Assembly: GCF_900182645.1 (NCBI RefSeq)
Contig: NZ_FXTA01000002.1
Location: 62,001 to 126,000, forward strand
Length of the DNA: 64,000 nucleotides
Direction: 5' to 3'
Source: Flavobacterium resistens
GTDB lineage: Bacteria; Bacteroidota; Bacteroidia; Flavobacteriales; Flavobacteriaceae
This document shows, piece after piece, positions 1 to 8,577 of the stretch; positions within the stretch are counted from its first letter, which is position 1; each line of letters opens with the position of its first letter. The notes under the pieces were generated by a model, which was given only the letters and a program-made list of their open reading frames with translations, had not been told where the DNA came from and made no database searches. Both the position numbers and the translations under genes were made by a program.

Positions 1-64
1 AATCGCTTGTGCGTAAAAAGTCAAAAAAAAATTCGGTGCTTCGCACCATATACAAATAAAACAC

Positions 65-98
65 ACCGGGCGGATTTTTATAATTCGTCCGGTTTTTT
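65..98 (+). terminator. Rho-independent terminator
   Basis: An imperfect inverted repeat (arms 65-76 and 82-93, two G-T-type mismatches) is followed by a run of T on the plus strand at 93-98. It probably ends a plus-strand transcript that enters from the left edge. A small perfect hairpin, GGTGC/GCACC with a TTC loop, sits just before it at 35-47. No gene is visible in 1-172. Confidence 0.6.
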
Positions 99-172
99 AT
101 TTAAGTATTTATAATTCAGTGTTTTAAATTGATTTAAAAATTCTTTTTTTGAGTTATCAACAATGTTAATAT

Positions 173-442
173 CTATATTTTGCCAGTTAAATAGAGGTAA
201 ACAAAAACAGTCTGAATTAAAAATATAAAAGAAAATTTGACAATAAATGAAGTTTTACTCGTTTTATGTCTGAAGATTAACATCGATGTTAATAAACCTG
301 GAGTTCCTCCTATTAATTGTAGAAAGAATAGCGTGTTTTCAGGAATTCTTCGTTTATTTTTTCGAGCTTGATATTTATCGTAACCAGCAAGAATAAAAAC
401 GATGATATTTATAAATAAAAAATAGAGTAAAAAAATTTCCAT
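173..442 (-). CDS. DUF1294 family small membrane protein
   Basis: An 89-residue protein with two hydrophobic segments, about residues 1-20 and 66-86. Between them lie YDKYQA (21-26), a GG turn at 45-46 and RHKTSK (58-63), the basic pattern I associate with the DUF1294 family of small inner-membrane proteins. Family function is unknown. It is transcribed alone, divergently from tex. A Bacteroidota -7-like box on the minus strand (460-467) lies 18 bases upstream of the ATG, which supports this start. Family assignment is from the motif and length only. Confidence 0.75.
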   Translation of the reverse strand: MEIFLLYFLFINIIVFILAGYDKYQARKNKRRIPENTLFFLQLIGGTPGLLTSMLIFRHKTSKTSFIVKFSFIFLIQTVFVYLYLTGKI

Positions 443-459
443 TGGTGTAATATTAAAAA

Positions 460-467
460 CAAAGATA
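460..467 (-). promoter_or_regulatory. Bacteroidota -7 box for the DUF1294 gene
   Basis: The minus strand reads TATCTTTG, a match to the TAnnTTTG box used by the Bacteroidota primary sigma factor. It ends 18 bases before the ATG of the gene at 173-442. I see no clear -33 TTG at the right distance, so the call rests on the box and its position. Confidence 0.4.
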
Positions 468-558
468 TTATTTTAGCCGAATGGTTAGTAATTTTCCTTG
501 TATGTTTTAACAAGTAAATTATACTAATTTATAATTAAGAATTTATTTCATTAAAAGT

Positions 559-2682
559 ATGACTAATATTCAATTCATTGCCAAGTCTGTTCAGGCGCCG
601 GCAGTAAGTATTCAAAACACAGTAAAATTATTAGAGGAAGATTGTACAATTCCGTTTATTTCGCGTTACCGAAAAGACAGTACAGGAAACCTTGATGAAA
701 CTGTAATTGAGCTGATTGCAAAATTGCAAAAAGATTATGATACACTTGTAAAACGTAAAGAAGCCGTTCTAAAATCTATAGAAGAACAAAAAGCGCTTAC
801 GCCGGAATTGAAGAAAAAAATTGAAGATAGTTTTGATTTGCAAGAAATTGAAGATTTCTATCTTCCGTACAAAAAGAAGAAAAAAACAAAAGCCGATGTT
901 GCGCGCGAATTTGGTTTAGAGCCTTTAGCAAAATTGATTATCTCAGAAAGTGATGTTGATATTGATTTCCTTTCTACACAATACATTAATGAAAATGTAA
1001 TTAATGAAGAAGCGGCAATTCAGGGCGCAAGAGATATTGTAGCGGAATGGATTAATGAAAATATTTATGTTCGTAAACAGCTTCGTAGATTATATCAGCG
1101 AAAAGCAACTATTGCGACAAAAGTGGTTAAAAAGAAAGCCGAAGAAGAAGGAGCACAAAAATTCAGTCAGTATTTTGATTGGGAAGAATCGTTGACAAAA
1201 GCGCCAGCGCACCGCTTACTGGCAATGCTTCGTGCAGAAAATGAAGGTTTTATCAAAATGAAAATTGATGTTGATATCGATGATGCTTACGATGTTATTG
1301 ATGAAATTATTATTAAAAAACAAAATAATACGACAGCTCATTTGCAATTAGCAATTGAGGACAGTTATAAACGTTTACTGAATCCGGCAATTGGAAACGA
1401 AACTTTGCAAGAAGCAAAAGCAAAAGCTGATGCGAATTCAATTCAGGTTTTTGCCAACAATTTAGGACAGTTATTATTGGCTCCGCCGTTGGGAGAAAAA
1501 CGAATTTTGGCAATCGATCCAGGATTTAGAAGTGGTTGTAAAGTAGTATGTTTGGACGAAAAGGGAGACTTATTATACAACGAAACCATTTATCCGCATG
1601 CGCCTCAAAACGAGGAATCAATAGCAATCAAGAAAATCCGTTCGATGGTAAATGCGTATCAAATTGATGCCATTTCTATTGGAAACGGAACAGCTTCCCG
1701 TGAAACCGAATTCTTCATCAAAAAAATCGCGTTTGACAAACCGGTGCAGGTTTTTATCGTTTCTGAGGCTGGAGCTTCGGTTTATTCGGCTTCAAAAATT
1801 GCGAGAGAAGAATTTCCAAATTATGATGTAACGGTTCGTGGTTCGGTTTCTATCGGAAGACGACTTTCAGATCCTTTGGCAGAATTGGTAAAAATCGACC
1901 CAAAAGCGATTGGAGTAGGTCAGTATCAGCATGATGTTGACCAAACGAAACTAAAAGAAGAATTGGACAGTACGGTTATTCGTTGCGTAAACTCAGTTGG
2001 AATTAATATCAACACGGCAAGTAAACATTTACTAAGTTATGTGAGTGGAATAGGAGAGAAGCTGGCTGAAAACATTGTACAATATCGTTCTGAAAACGGT
2101 CCATTTGAAGATAGAAAACAACTGAAAAAAGTGCCACGTTTAGGTGATAAAGCATATCAGCAGGGAGCAGCGTTTATCAGAATTACAAATGCTAAAAATC
2201 CGTTGGATAATTCGGCGGTGCATCCAGAGGCTTATCCGGTTGTGGAGAAAATGGCGAAAGATTTGAACATTTCTCTAAATGATTTAATTGCAAACAAAGA
2301 GAAAACAGCCCTTATTAAGCCCGAAAAGTACATTACACCTGAAATTGGCTTACTTACGCTGAAAGACATCATAAAAGAGCTTGAAAAACCGGGATTAGAC
2401 CCAAGAAAGTCGGCTAAGGTTTTTGAATTTGATGCAAACGTAAAATCGATTAAAGATGTAAAAATCGGAATGATTTTACCAGGAATTGTTAATAACATTA
2501 CCAACTTTGGCTGTTTTGTTGATATCGGAATCAAAGAAAGTGGATTGGTTCATATTTCCCAATTGAAAGCTGGTTTTGTAAGCGATGTAAACGAAGTAGT
2601 GAAATTACATCAGCATGTTGATGTGAAAGTGACTGAGGTTGATGAGGATAGAAAGAGAATTCAATTGACGATGGTTTTATAA
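559..2682 (+). CDS. tex: Tex family RNA-binding transcription accessory protein
   Basis: A 707-residue protein with the full Tex architecture: an N-terminal helical region, a YqgF/RNase H-like domain starting near residue 313 (RILAIDPGFRSG), a helix-hairpin-helix region near 484-545 (VSGIGEKLAENIV, then a second KVPRLGDKAY turn), and a C-terminal S1 domain from about 634 (GFVDIGIKESGLVHISQL-like; here NFGCFVDIG...GLVHIS). Tex binds nucleic acid and acts in the cytoplasm in transcription-related processes; the precise role is not settled. The length is slightly below the E. coli protein. It is monocistronic and ends in a strong terminator at 2708-2742. Confidence 0.95.
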   Translation: MTNIQFIAKSVQAPAVSIQNTVKLLEEDCTIPFISRYRKDSTGNLDETVIELIAKLQKDYDTLVKRKEAVLKSIEEQKALTPELKKKIEDSFDLQEIEDFYLPYKKKKKTKADVAREFGLEPLAKLIISESDVDIDFLSTQYINENVINEEAAIQGARDIVAEWINENIYVRKQLRRLYQRKATIATKVVKKKAEEEGAQKFSQYFDWEESLTKAPAHRLLAMLRAENEGFIKMKIDVDIDDAYDVIDEIIIKKQNNTTAHLQLAIEDSYKRLLNPAIGNETLQEAKAKADANSIQVFANNLGQLLLAPPLGEKRILAIDPGFRSGCKVVCLDEKGDLLYNETIYPHAPQNEESIAIKKIRSMVNAYQIDAISIGNGTASRETEFFIKKIAFDKPVQVFIVSEAGASVYSASKIAREEFPNYDVTVRGSVSIGRRLSDPLAELVKIDPKAIGVGQYQHDVDQTKLKEELDSTVIRCVNSVGININTASKHLLSYVSGIGEKLAENIVQYRSENGPFEDRKQLKKVPRLGDKAYQQGAAFIRITNAKNPLDNSAVHPEAYPVVEKMAKDLNISLNDLIANKEKTALIKPEKYITPEIGLLTLKDIIKELEKPGLDPRKSAKVFEFDANVKSIKDVKIGMILPGIVNNITNFGCFVDIGIKESGLVHISQLKAGFVSDVNEVVKLHQHVDVKVTEVDEDRKRIQLTMVL

Positions 2683-2707
2683 AAATTCCAACAGAAAATA
2701 AAAAAAT

Positions 2708-2742
2708 AAATCCCAGACTACAATTTGTAATCTGGGATTTTT
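2708..2742. terminator. Bidirectional terminator between tex and tatA
   Basis: Long inverted repeat with arms 2708-2723 and 2725-2740 (one mismatch), A-rich before and T-rich after. It lies between the convergent genes tex and tatA, so it can end both transcripts. Confidence 0.75.
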
Positions 2743-2758
2743 AATACGTTCGAATTTC

Positions 2759-2938
2759 TTATTTCGTTTCGTCTTCTTCTTTTTTAGAAGCCGCAGGTTG
2801 ATCGTCTTTAGCAGCGTTTTTGAATTCTTTGATTCCGCTTCCTAAACCTTTCATTAATTCTGGAATTTTTTTACCTCCAAAAAGTAATATCACAATACCT
2901 ACTATAACAAGGATTTCTGTAAGACCTAATCTTCCCAT
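2759..2938 (-). CDS. tatA: Sec-independent translocase TatA/E
   Basis: A 59-residue TatA/TatE-type subunit that would form the protein-conducting part of the twin-arginine translocase in the inner membrane. Visible features are the N-terminal transmembrane helix (about 5-20), the FGGKKIPE hinge (20-27), an amphipathic helix to about 42 and a charged tail. The open frame extends further upstream, but the family start is the ATG at 2938, giving [10 protein letters not shown]; the extra 25 residues are polar and not TatA-like. The promoter at 2985-3013 also fits the short form. tatC is not in this window. Confidence 0.93.
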   Translation of the reverse strand: MGRLGLTEILVIVGIVILLFGGKKIPELMKGLGSGIKEFKNAAKDDQPAASKKEEDETK

Positions 2939-2984
2939 CGTTTTATATTTAATGCCGGAGCAAATTGATTTTCGTTTTTCACCG

Positions 2985-3013
2985 CAAAGGTATATAGAAT
3001 ATACGAACAACAA
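2985..3013 (-). promoter_or_regulatory. Bacteroidota promoter of tatA
   Basis: The minus strand carries TTG (3011-3013), an 18-base spacer, then TACCTTTG (2985-2992), a good match to the TTG-N17-20-TAnnTTTG promoter. It lies 46 bases upstream of the ATG at 2938, downstream of the longer reading frame's first codon, and so supports the short TatA start. Confidence 0.6.
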
Positions 3014-3122
3014 GAGATTTTGGATTAAAATATTTGTTTCTTACCGCGTTAAATATTTTATAAAATAATAAAATTACATTATTTGTCGTTTTTTCTTCAC
3101 CGCCATCAATACTATTAATTGC

Positions 3123-3130
3123 TATATTTG
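3123..3130 (+). promoter_or_regulatory. -7 box upstream of the M23-like anchor gene
   Basis: TATATTTG ends 18 bases before the ATG at 3149. No TTG is seen at the expected -33 spacing, so the call is tentative. Confidence 0.4.
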
Positions 3131-3148
3131 CTCATATAATCATCTAAA

Positions 3149-3649
3149 ATGACGAAGAAAAAATTTGATTTCAGAAAAAAATTATTCATCAAAAACCGAT
3201 TGGTAATTTTGAATGAAAACACATTTGAAGAGATTTTTTCATTTCGGTTAACGTTAATGAATGTTTTTGTAACGTTTACTTTAGGTGGAATATTTTTAAT
3301 TTTAGTAACCACTTTTATTATTGCATTTACACCATTGCGCGAATTTATTCCGGGTTATTCTTCGACTGAATTGAAACGAAATGCTACTAAATTGGCCATA
3401 AAATCTGATTCATTAGAAACAGCTTTAAAGAAAAATGAAGCCTATTTACAAGGCGTTCAGAAAGTTTTGAGAGGCGAACTGGATTATGCAAAATTTAATA
3501 AAGATTCCATTTTGGCAGAAGTTGACGAACCAGGTGAACTCAATATGAAAGCTTCTGAAGAAGAAATAAAACTTAGAGAAGATGTTGCTAAAATAGAAAA
3601 AGAATCAAGCGAGAACAAAACCAAGAAAAAGAAAAGCGACAAAAAATAA
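3149..3649 (+). CDS. Membrane-anchored coiled-coil protein, N-terminal half of an M23-type protein
   Basis: A 166-residue protein with a basic N-terminus, one transmembrane helix (about 38-60), a short coiled-coil stretch (about 72-110) and a very Lys/Glu-rich tail ending in a KKKKSDKK-type run. The segment from about residue 17 to 108 (RLVILNENTFEEIFSFRL, then TPLREFIPGYSS) is the anchor-linker seen at the start of many Bacteroidota M23/LytM peptidases, but no HxxxD or HxH peptidase motif follows: the protein stops. It would sit in the inner membrane facing the periplasm. It is followed after 11 bases by the GH3 gene and is probably co-transcribed. Function is unknown; a role as a structural cell-wall factor is only a guess. 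Confidence 0.7.
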   Translation: MTKKKFDFRKKLFIKNRLVILNENTFEEIFSFRLTLMNVFVTFTLGGIFLILVTTFIIAFTPLREFIPGYSSTELKRNATKLAIKSDSLETALKKNEAYLQGVQKVLRGELDYAKFNKDSILAEVDEPGELNMKASEEEIKLREDVAKIEKESSENKTKKKKSDKK

Positions 3650-3660
3650 TACCATATCAA

Positions 3661-5145
3661 ATGTCAATTAAATCGATAGCAGCAAAAATTTTTGCGCGCA
3701 AAATATACAATCAAACACAAGCTTGGTCAAATAAACCAGTTGCAACACAATTGGAAGTTTTTAAAACTTTGATTCAAAATGCCAAAGAAACTGAATTTGG
3801 AAAAGATCATGATTTTGGAAACATAAAAACGATTGAAGATTTTCAAAAAAACGTTCCGATTCGGGATTACGAAGACTTGAAAGTCTATATTGAAAAAGTC
3901 AAAATCGGAGATGCAGATATTCTTTGGAAAGGAAAACCAATTTATTTTGCTAAAACCTCTGGAACGACTTCTGGCGCAAAATATATTCCGCTTACAAAAG
4001 AGTCAATGCCTTATCATGTTGAAGCTGCGCGAAATGCGATTCTACATTATATTCACGAAACCGGAAATGCCAATTTTGTTGACGGAAAAATGATTTTTCT
4101 GCAAGGAAGCCCAATTTTAACTGAAAAACATGGAATTAAATTTGGAAGACTTTCAGGAATCGTCGCACATTTTGTTCCGAAATATTTGCAGAAAAACCGA
4201 ATGCCTTCTTGGGAAACCAATTGTATTGATGATTGGGAAACCAAAGTAAATGCTATTGTTGACGAAACAATCAAAGAAGATATGTCGGTTATTTCAGGAA
4301 TTCCGTCTTGGGTACAAATGTATTTTGAGCGATTACAACAAAAAAGCGGTGGAAAAAAGATAAGCGAAATCTTCAAAAACTTTAATTTGTTTATTTACGG
4401 AGGTGTTAATTACGAACCGTATCGCGCCAAATTTGAACAAATGATTGGCAAAAAAGTAGACAGTATTGAATTGTTTCCGGCTTCGGAAGGATTTTTTGCG
4501 TATCAGGATTCTCAAAAAGAAAAAGGAATGCTTTTGCTTTTAAATTCGGGAATTTTCTACGAATTCATTAAAGCCGATGAATTTTTTACCGAAAATCCAA
4601 AACGTTATACCATCGGTGAAGTAGAGTTGGGCGTAAATTATGCTTTAATTGTTTCTACAAATGCAGGACTTTGGGGGTATAATATTGGCGATACTGTTCA
4701 GTTTACATCATTAGCTCCATATCGTGTCATAGTTTCAGGGCGTATTAAACATTACATTTCGGCTTTTGGAGAACATGTTATTGCCAATGAAGTCGAAAAC
4801 GCAATGAAAGAAGCCACTGCCGGAACAAATATCGTAATTAATGAATTTACCGTTGCTCCTCAAATTACGCCGTCAAGCGGATTGCCGTATCATGAATGGT
4901 TAATAGAGTTTGAAAGAGAACCGGATAGCATCGAAATTTTCGCGGAAGCGATCGACGACTCGATGCGAAAACAAAACATATATTACGACGATTTAATTAC
5001 CGGAAACGTTTTGCAAAAAGTAGTTATAACCAAAGTTTCAAAAAACGGATTTCAGGAATACATGAAATCGCAAGGAAAACTAGGAGGTCAAAATAAAATT
5101 CCGAGATTGTCAAATGATAGAAAGATTGCGGACAATTTAAAGTAG
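3661..5145 (+). CDS. GH3 auxin-responsive promoter family acyl-adenylating enzyme
   Basis: A 494-residue member of the GH3 family, relatives of the acyl-adenylate-forming (ANL) enzymes. The ATP-binding signature AKTSGTTSG begins at about residue 97; an SxGR-type motif (IVSGRIKHYISAFGEHV) follows near 359, with the C-terminal domain after it. Plant GH3 proteins join amino acids to carboxylic acids through an acyl-AMP; the bacterial substrate is unknown. The gene starts 11 bases after the anchor protein gene. Family is secure, substrate is not. Confidence 0.9.
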   Translation: MSIKSIAAKIFARKIYNQTQAWSNKPVATQLEVFKTLIQNAKETEFGKDHDFGNIKTIEDFQKNVPIRDYEDLKVYIEKVKIGDADILWKGKPIYFAKTSGTTSGAKYIPLTKESMPYHVEAARNAILHYIHETGNANFVDGKMIFLQGSPILTEKHGIKFGRLSGIVAHFVPKYLQKNRMPSWETNCIDDWETKVNAIVDETIKEDMSVISGIPSWVQMYFERLQQKSGGKKISEIFKNFNLFIYGGVNYEPYRAKFEQMIGKKVDSIELFPASEGFFAYQDSQKEKGMLLLLNSGIFYEFIKADEFFTENPKRYTIGEVELGVNYALIVSTNAGLWGYNIGDTVQFTSLAPYRVIVSGRIKHYISAFGEHVIANEVENAMKEATAGTNIVINEFTVAPQITPSSGLPYHEWLIEFEREPDSIEIFAEAIDDSMRKQNIYYDDLITGNVLQKVVITKVSKNGFQEYMKSQGKLGGQNKIPRLSNDRKIADNLK

Positions 5146-5154
5146 GAAAATATT

Positions 5155-5162
5155 TATATTTG
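5155..5162 (+). promoter_or_regulatory. -7 box upstream of the RAYT gene
   Basis: TATATTTG lies 51 bases upstream of the ATG at 5214, just after the GH3 stop. No well-spaced TTG is visible. Confidence 0.35.
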
Positions 5163-5213
5163 TAAGTTAATGCTTTTTTTAGTGAATAAAAAAGATAGAA
5201 GCATTAAGTTATT

Positions 5214-5822
5214 ATGAATAAAGAAAAATTTCAAAATAAATATCGCATTTCTTCAATAAGAGCGCAATGGTGGGATTATGGTTGGAACGGAGCCTATTTC
5301 ATAACAATTTGTACACAAGACAGAGAACATTATTTTGGAGAAATTCAAAATAATAAAATGGTTTTGTCAGAGGTTGGTATTATTGCTGATCTATTGTGGC
5401 ATCAAATTCCCATACACCATAAAAACGTTGAATTAGGTGATTTTGTGGTCATGCCAAATCATATTCACGGGATTTTGATTATTGATAAACAATCGACCAA
5501 TATTGATTTGGATTTCGCAAATGACGCCAATATTGTACAGACAGGGCATGCCCTGTCTCAACACGCCCTGTCTGTACAAAATCCAGGATCACAACGTTTT
5601 CAAAATATTGGAAAAAACACCATTTCGTCAATTGTTGGATCCTATAAATCTGCCGTAACCAAACATGCCAACAGATTAGGATATCAGCATCAATGGCAAA
5701 AATTATTTTACGACAATATCATTAGAAGCAATAATGATTATCAAAGAATTTCCGATTACATTGTTTCAAATCCGGAAAATTGGACAAAGGATAAATTTAA
5801 AACAGAAGATAAATCAAAATAA
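5214..5822 (+). CDS. REP-associated tyrosine transposase (RAYT, IS200-like)
   Basis: A 202-residue Y1 HUH-superfamily protein. The N-terminus has the RAYT-type WWDYGWNGAYFITICTQDRE stretch, the metal-binding HIH is at residues 83-85 within MPNHIHGIL, and a candidate catalytic Tyr is at about 144 in GSYKSAVTKHA. Proteins of this family are thought to mobilise or spread REP-like palindromes rather than themselves. Residues 107-122 are encoded by a perfect inverted repeat (5533-5579), giving the odd segment IVQTGHALSQHALSVQ, and a related palindrome lies just downstream at 5846-5865. No inverted-repeat ends of a classical IS are seen. The catalytic motifs are intact, so the gene may be active. 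Confidence 0.9.
   Translation: MNKEKFQNKYRISSIRAQWWDYGWNGAYFITICTQDREHYFGEIQNNKMVLSEVGIIADLLWHQIPIHHKNVELGDFVVMPNHIHGILIIDKQSTNIDLDFANDANIVQTGHALSQHALSVQNPGSQRFQNIGKNTISSIVGSYKSAVTKHANRLGYQHQWQKLFYDNIIRSNNDYQRISDYIVSNPENWTKDKFKTEDKSK
5533..5579. repeat. REP-like palindrome inside the RAYT coding sequence
   Basis: Perfect 15-base arms at 5533-5547 and 5565-5579. The left part also contains a self-contained perfect 20-base palindrome, AGACAGGGCATGCCCTGTCT (5539-5558). The insert keeps the transposase frame open. Confidence 0.85.
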
Positions 5823-5845
5823 TTTTTTAAAAAATGATATTGTAG

Positions 5846-5865
5846 ATACAAGGCATGCCTTGTAT
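5846..5865. repeat. REP-like palindrome downstream of RAYT
   Basis: Perfect 20-base palindrome ATACAAGGCATGCCTTGTAT. It shares the GGCATGCC core and overall pattern with the palindrome inside the RAYT gene, differing at two pairs of symmetric positions so that pairing is kept. Confidence 0.85.
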
Positions 5866-5870
5866 TTGTT

Positions 5871-5890
5871 TACATTTGAATTTACATTTG
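5871..5890 (+). promoter_or_regulatory. Twin -7 boxes upstream of the DUF6909-type gene
   Basis: TACATTTG occurs twice, at 5871-5878 and 5883-5890, in a 12-base direct repeat just before the ATG at 5912. Either may start the polysaccharide operon. A -33 element at the right distance is not obvious. Confidence 0.4.
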
Positions 5891-5911
5891 AGTTTATAAA
5901 TATAGAATAGC

Positions 5912-7591
5912 ATGAAAGAAACCAAACATATATCAAGATCAAGAGCGCAAGAATCATCTGCGGCTATTGAAAAAATGTACATTACAATGCGTCATTTATT
6001 CAACCGAGGTTTTTATAAACCAATGGGAGTTTCTGGCGACAGTTTAAGAGAATCATTATTGGCTTTACGTCCAGAAATTTACGGAAATATTGCTGAGGAA
6101 AAAGTAGAATTAAACGGACTTTTGTACGTTATAGAACGTCTTCCGATAGGAATAGAGCAATGTCGATTCATCAATTTAACTTCAGATGAAGGCTATTCAA
6201 AATCACATTTTCAGCCGATTGTTCCTCCAAAAAGAAGAAGAAATTGCTACCGAATCGACGAAGAACAAATGAATGTCGAAATCACGCGCGGACGTTCAGA
6301 CATTTATGATATTCTGACGCATTTGACTTTTATTTTCATAGAATCTCATAAAATTAAAAACAGAGTTTTAATTGATGATGGAGGAGAAGTTTCTCGCGAT
6401 TGGCTAAAATTAGAGCAAGCCGTTACGCAGACAAAAAAGCTTTCGCAGATTGAAAAAGAAAAAGCAATTTCGCACGTTGCGAATATTTTAGCCAGAACTT
6501 TTGAAGAAGTTTTGGATATTTACGATGCTTTCGGTTCAGAAAATGCGCCAGATCGTTTCTTGCATGTAATTTATTGGTTAGGAAAATTAGCTATTGAAGA
6601 AATTGTTGAAAACAATAAACGAACAATTACGTTCAGTCCCGTTTTACGTGAGCGTTTAGGACATCATATTCACGGAGAAATCTGGGCAACAAACATCAAA
6701 GAAGTTTTAAAGGCAAACGATCTTTTAAAACGACCAATTCACGTTATCAGTGCCAACATGCACAGTGTGATGAACTCAATTTTTGCGACGCCACTATTAA
6801 CTTCAAAATACAAAGGCAAAGCCGATTTCTTTATTTATGAAGAATTGAGCAGTTCTGGCTCAAAAGAAATTAGAGGCCAGGTTGAAGAATTGGCTCTTAA
6901 AAACGGAATGATATCTTTACCAGATTGTTCAGGAACAAATATCGATGTTCAAATTTTTGATACAGCCAAAATTGATTGGTCAAAAACAGCATTTTCAAAT
7001 GCAAATGTAGGTGAAGAAAAACCAGTAATTATCGTAATGGATTATGCATTCGGCGAGCAGGCTTATGAAACCATCGATGAACTTTTAAAACCATTTAAAA
7101 AAGAAACGTTGCTGAATGTAAAATCGGTTTCGATTATGGGTAAAGCCGGAATTCTGGAAGGCGGAAAAGGCGATATCATGATTCCGACAGCACATATCAA
7201 CGAAGGAACGGCGGATAATTATTTCTTCGAAAATGAATTAACAGGCGATATGTTCAGAGGAAATGATATTGCAGTTTTTGAAGGTGCAATGGTAACCGTT
7301 CTTGGAACTTCTTTGCAAAACAGAGATTTACTGAAATTTTTCCACGAATCGACTTGGGGTGTAATTGGTCTTGAAATGGAAGGATCGTATTACCAAAAAG
7401 CAATTCAGTCGGCATCTAAAATCAGAAAAAGCGTGCCGCACGACATTAAAGTTCGTTACGCATATTATGCATCAGATAATCCTTTGGAAACTGGAAGTAC
7501 ATTGGCTTCAGGTGGATTGGGAACAACTGGAGTAAAACCAACTTATTTGATTACCATTAAAATTTTGGAACAAATTTTCAACGTAAAATAA
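5912..7591 (+). CDS. DUF6909-type protein with nucleoside-phosphorylase-like C-terminal half
   Basis: A 559-residue soluble protein. From memory it belongs to the flavobacterial DUF6909 group; I cannot confirm this here. The N-terminal half is helical and rich in charged residues. The C-terminal half has two motifs typical of the PNP/UDP-phosphorylase and MTA/SAH-nucleosidase fold: IMGKAGILEGGKGDIMIP near 406, resembling the Gly-rich loop followed by GD(I/V)xxP, and GLEMEGSYY near 486, resembling the ribose-binding (D/E)MEG motif. This suggests binding of a nucleoside or nucleotide sugar, but no reaction is proposed. It lies 7 bases before the Wzz-like gene and opens the polysaccharide locus. 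Confidence 0.65.
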   Translation: MKETKHISRSRAQESSAAIEKMYITMRHLFNRGFYKPMGVSGDSLRESLLALRPEIYGNIAEEKVELNGLLYVIERLPIGIEQCRFINLTSDEGYSKSHFQPIVPPKRRRNCYRIDEEQMNVEITRGRSDIYDILTHLTFIFIESHKIKNRVLIDDGGEVSRDWLKLEQAVTQTKKLSQIEKEKAISHVANILARTFEEVLDIYDAFGSENAPDRFLHVIYWLGKLAIEEIVENNKRTITFSPVLRERLGHHIHGEIWATNIKEVLKANDLLKRPIHVISANMHSVMNSIFATPLLTSKYKGKADFFIYEELSSSGSKEIRGQVEELALKNGMISLPDCSGTNIDVQIFDTAKIDWSKTAFSNANVGEEKPVIIVMDYAFGEQAYETIDELLKPFKKETLLNVKSVSIMGKAGILEGGKGDIMIPTAHINEGTADNYFFENELTGDMFRGNDIAVFEGAMVTVLGTSLQNRDLLKFFHESTWGVIGLEMEGSYYQKAIQSASKIRKSVPHDIKVRYAYYASDNPLETGSTLASGGLGTTGVKPTYLITIKILEQIFNVK

Positions 7592-7598
7592 TTAATAA

Positions 7599-8573
7599 AT
7601 GAGTACAAAAGTACCCCAAAATACAGATCAGGAAATTGATATTTTTCAGCTTTCAAAAAGCATTGGAGGTTTTTTTGATCGTGTTAGCAGATCAATTTTT
7701 AGAACTATTCAGTTTTTTATCCGAAACTGGATTACAGTTCTGATTTTGTTTGTGCTTGGGGTTGCTCTTGGATTTTATTTAGATTCTAATAAAAAAACAT
7801 TTAAGAATGAGGTCGTTGTTGCACCAAATTTTGAAAGTGTCGATTATTTGTATGCCAAAATTGATTTGATTCAGGCTAAAATTGCAGCAGGCGACGTTGA
7901 TTTTTTATTACAGATGGGAATTTCTGATCGAAATGCAATCAAAAAAATTGAAATTAAACCTGTTGCCGATGTTTACAAATTTATTGAAGACAAGGAACAA
8001 AATCTGGAACTGATTAAATTAATGGCTGAGGTTGGCGATGTAAAAAAGGTTTTAGAAGACAATGTAACCAGCAAAAATTATACGTATCATACAATTACTT
8101 TTGTTTCAAATGAAGAAATAAGCGAAAAACAAGTGATTGAACCATTGTTGAAATATTTGAACAATTCTACATATTTTGATGCGATACAAAAAATTGGATA
8201 TAAAAACCTTGAAAAAGAAATTGCGCAAAATGATACTATAATTGCGCAAATAGATGAGGTTTTAAAAGGACTTTCGAGCAAATCAAAAAGTGACAAAGTG
8301 GTTTATTATAATGAAAATTTACAGCTGAACGACATTCTTAAAACCAAACAGAAATTGATTCTTGACCAAGGAAAAAACAGATTCAGATTAATCACTTTTG
8401 ATAAAACAATTAAAGAAATCAACTCAACGCTGAATATAAATGAAAATAAAATAGTGAACGGAAATCTAAAAATGATTCTTCCATTTGTTTTTATTTTTGT
8501 TTTTGTTCTTGTAAGTCTGTTTTTGAATTTTTATCGCAAACAGCTTGCACTTTCAAAGGAAAACCAACTCTAA
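7599..8573 (+). CDS. Wzz-like polysaccharide chain-length determinant
   Basis: A 324-residue inner-membrane protein with two transmembrane helices (about 42-63 and 293-313) bracketing a large periplasmic region with coiled-coil stretches, the topology of Wzz/polysaccharide co-polymerase proteins. There is no C-terminal tyrosine-kinase domain. Such proteins set the modal length of O-antigen or capsule made by the Wzy pathway, which fits the flippase next to it. Sequence motifs are weak, so the call is from topology and context. Confidence 0.65.
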   Translation: MSTKVPQNTDQEIDIFQLSKSIGGFFDRVSRSIFRTIQFFIRNWITVLILFVLGVALGFYLDSNKKTFKNEVVVAPNFESVDYLYAKIDLIQAKIAAGDVDFLLQMGISDRNAIKKIEIKPVADVYKFIEDKEQNLELIKLMAEVGDVKKVLEDNVTSKNYTYHTITFVSNEEISEKQVIEPLLKYLNNSTYFDAIQKIGYKNLEKEIAQNDTIIAQIDEVLKGLSSKSKSDKVVYYNENLQLNDILKTKQKLILDQGKNRFRLITFDKTIKEINSTLNINENKIVNGNLKMILPFVFIFVFVLVSLFLNFYRKQLALSKENQL

Positions 8574-8577
8574 AAAA

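Noticed and set aside
1..172. RNA gene at the left edge
   Set aside because: Only a small hairpin and a terminator are visible; no tRNA or other known RNA fold can be formed.
2939..3013. N-terminal extension of TatA
   Set aside because: The extra 25 residues are polar and overlap the promoter.
2820..3068. 82-residue frame opposite tatA
   Set aside because: It is the antisense of the TatA gene; TatA has the clear family match and promoter.
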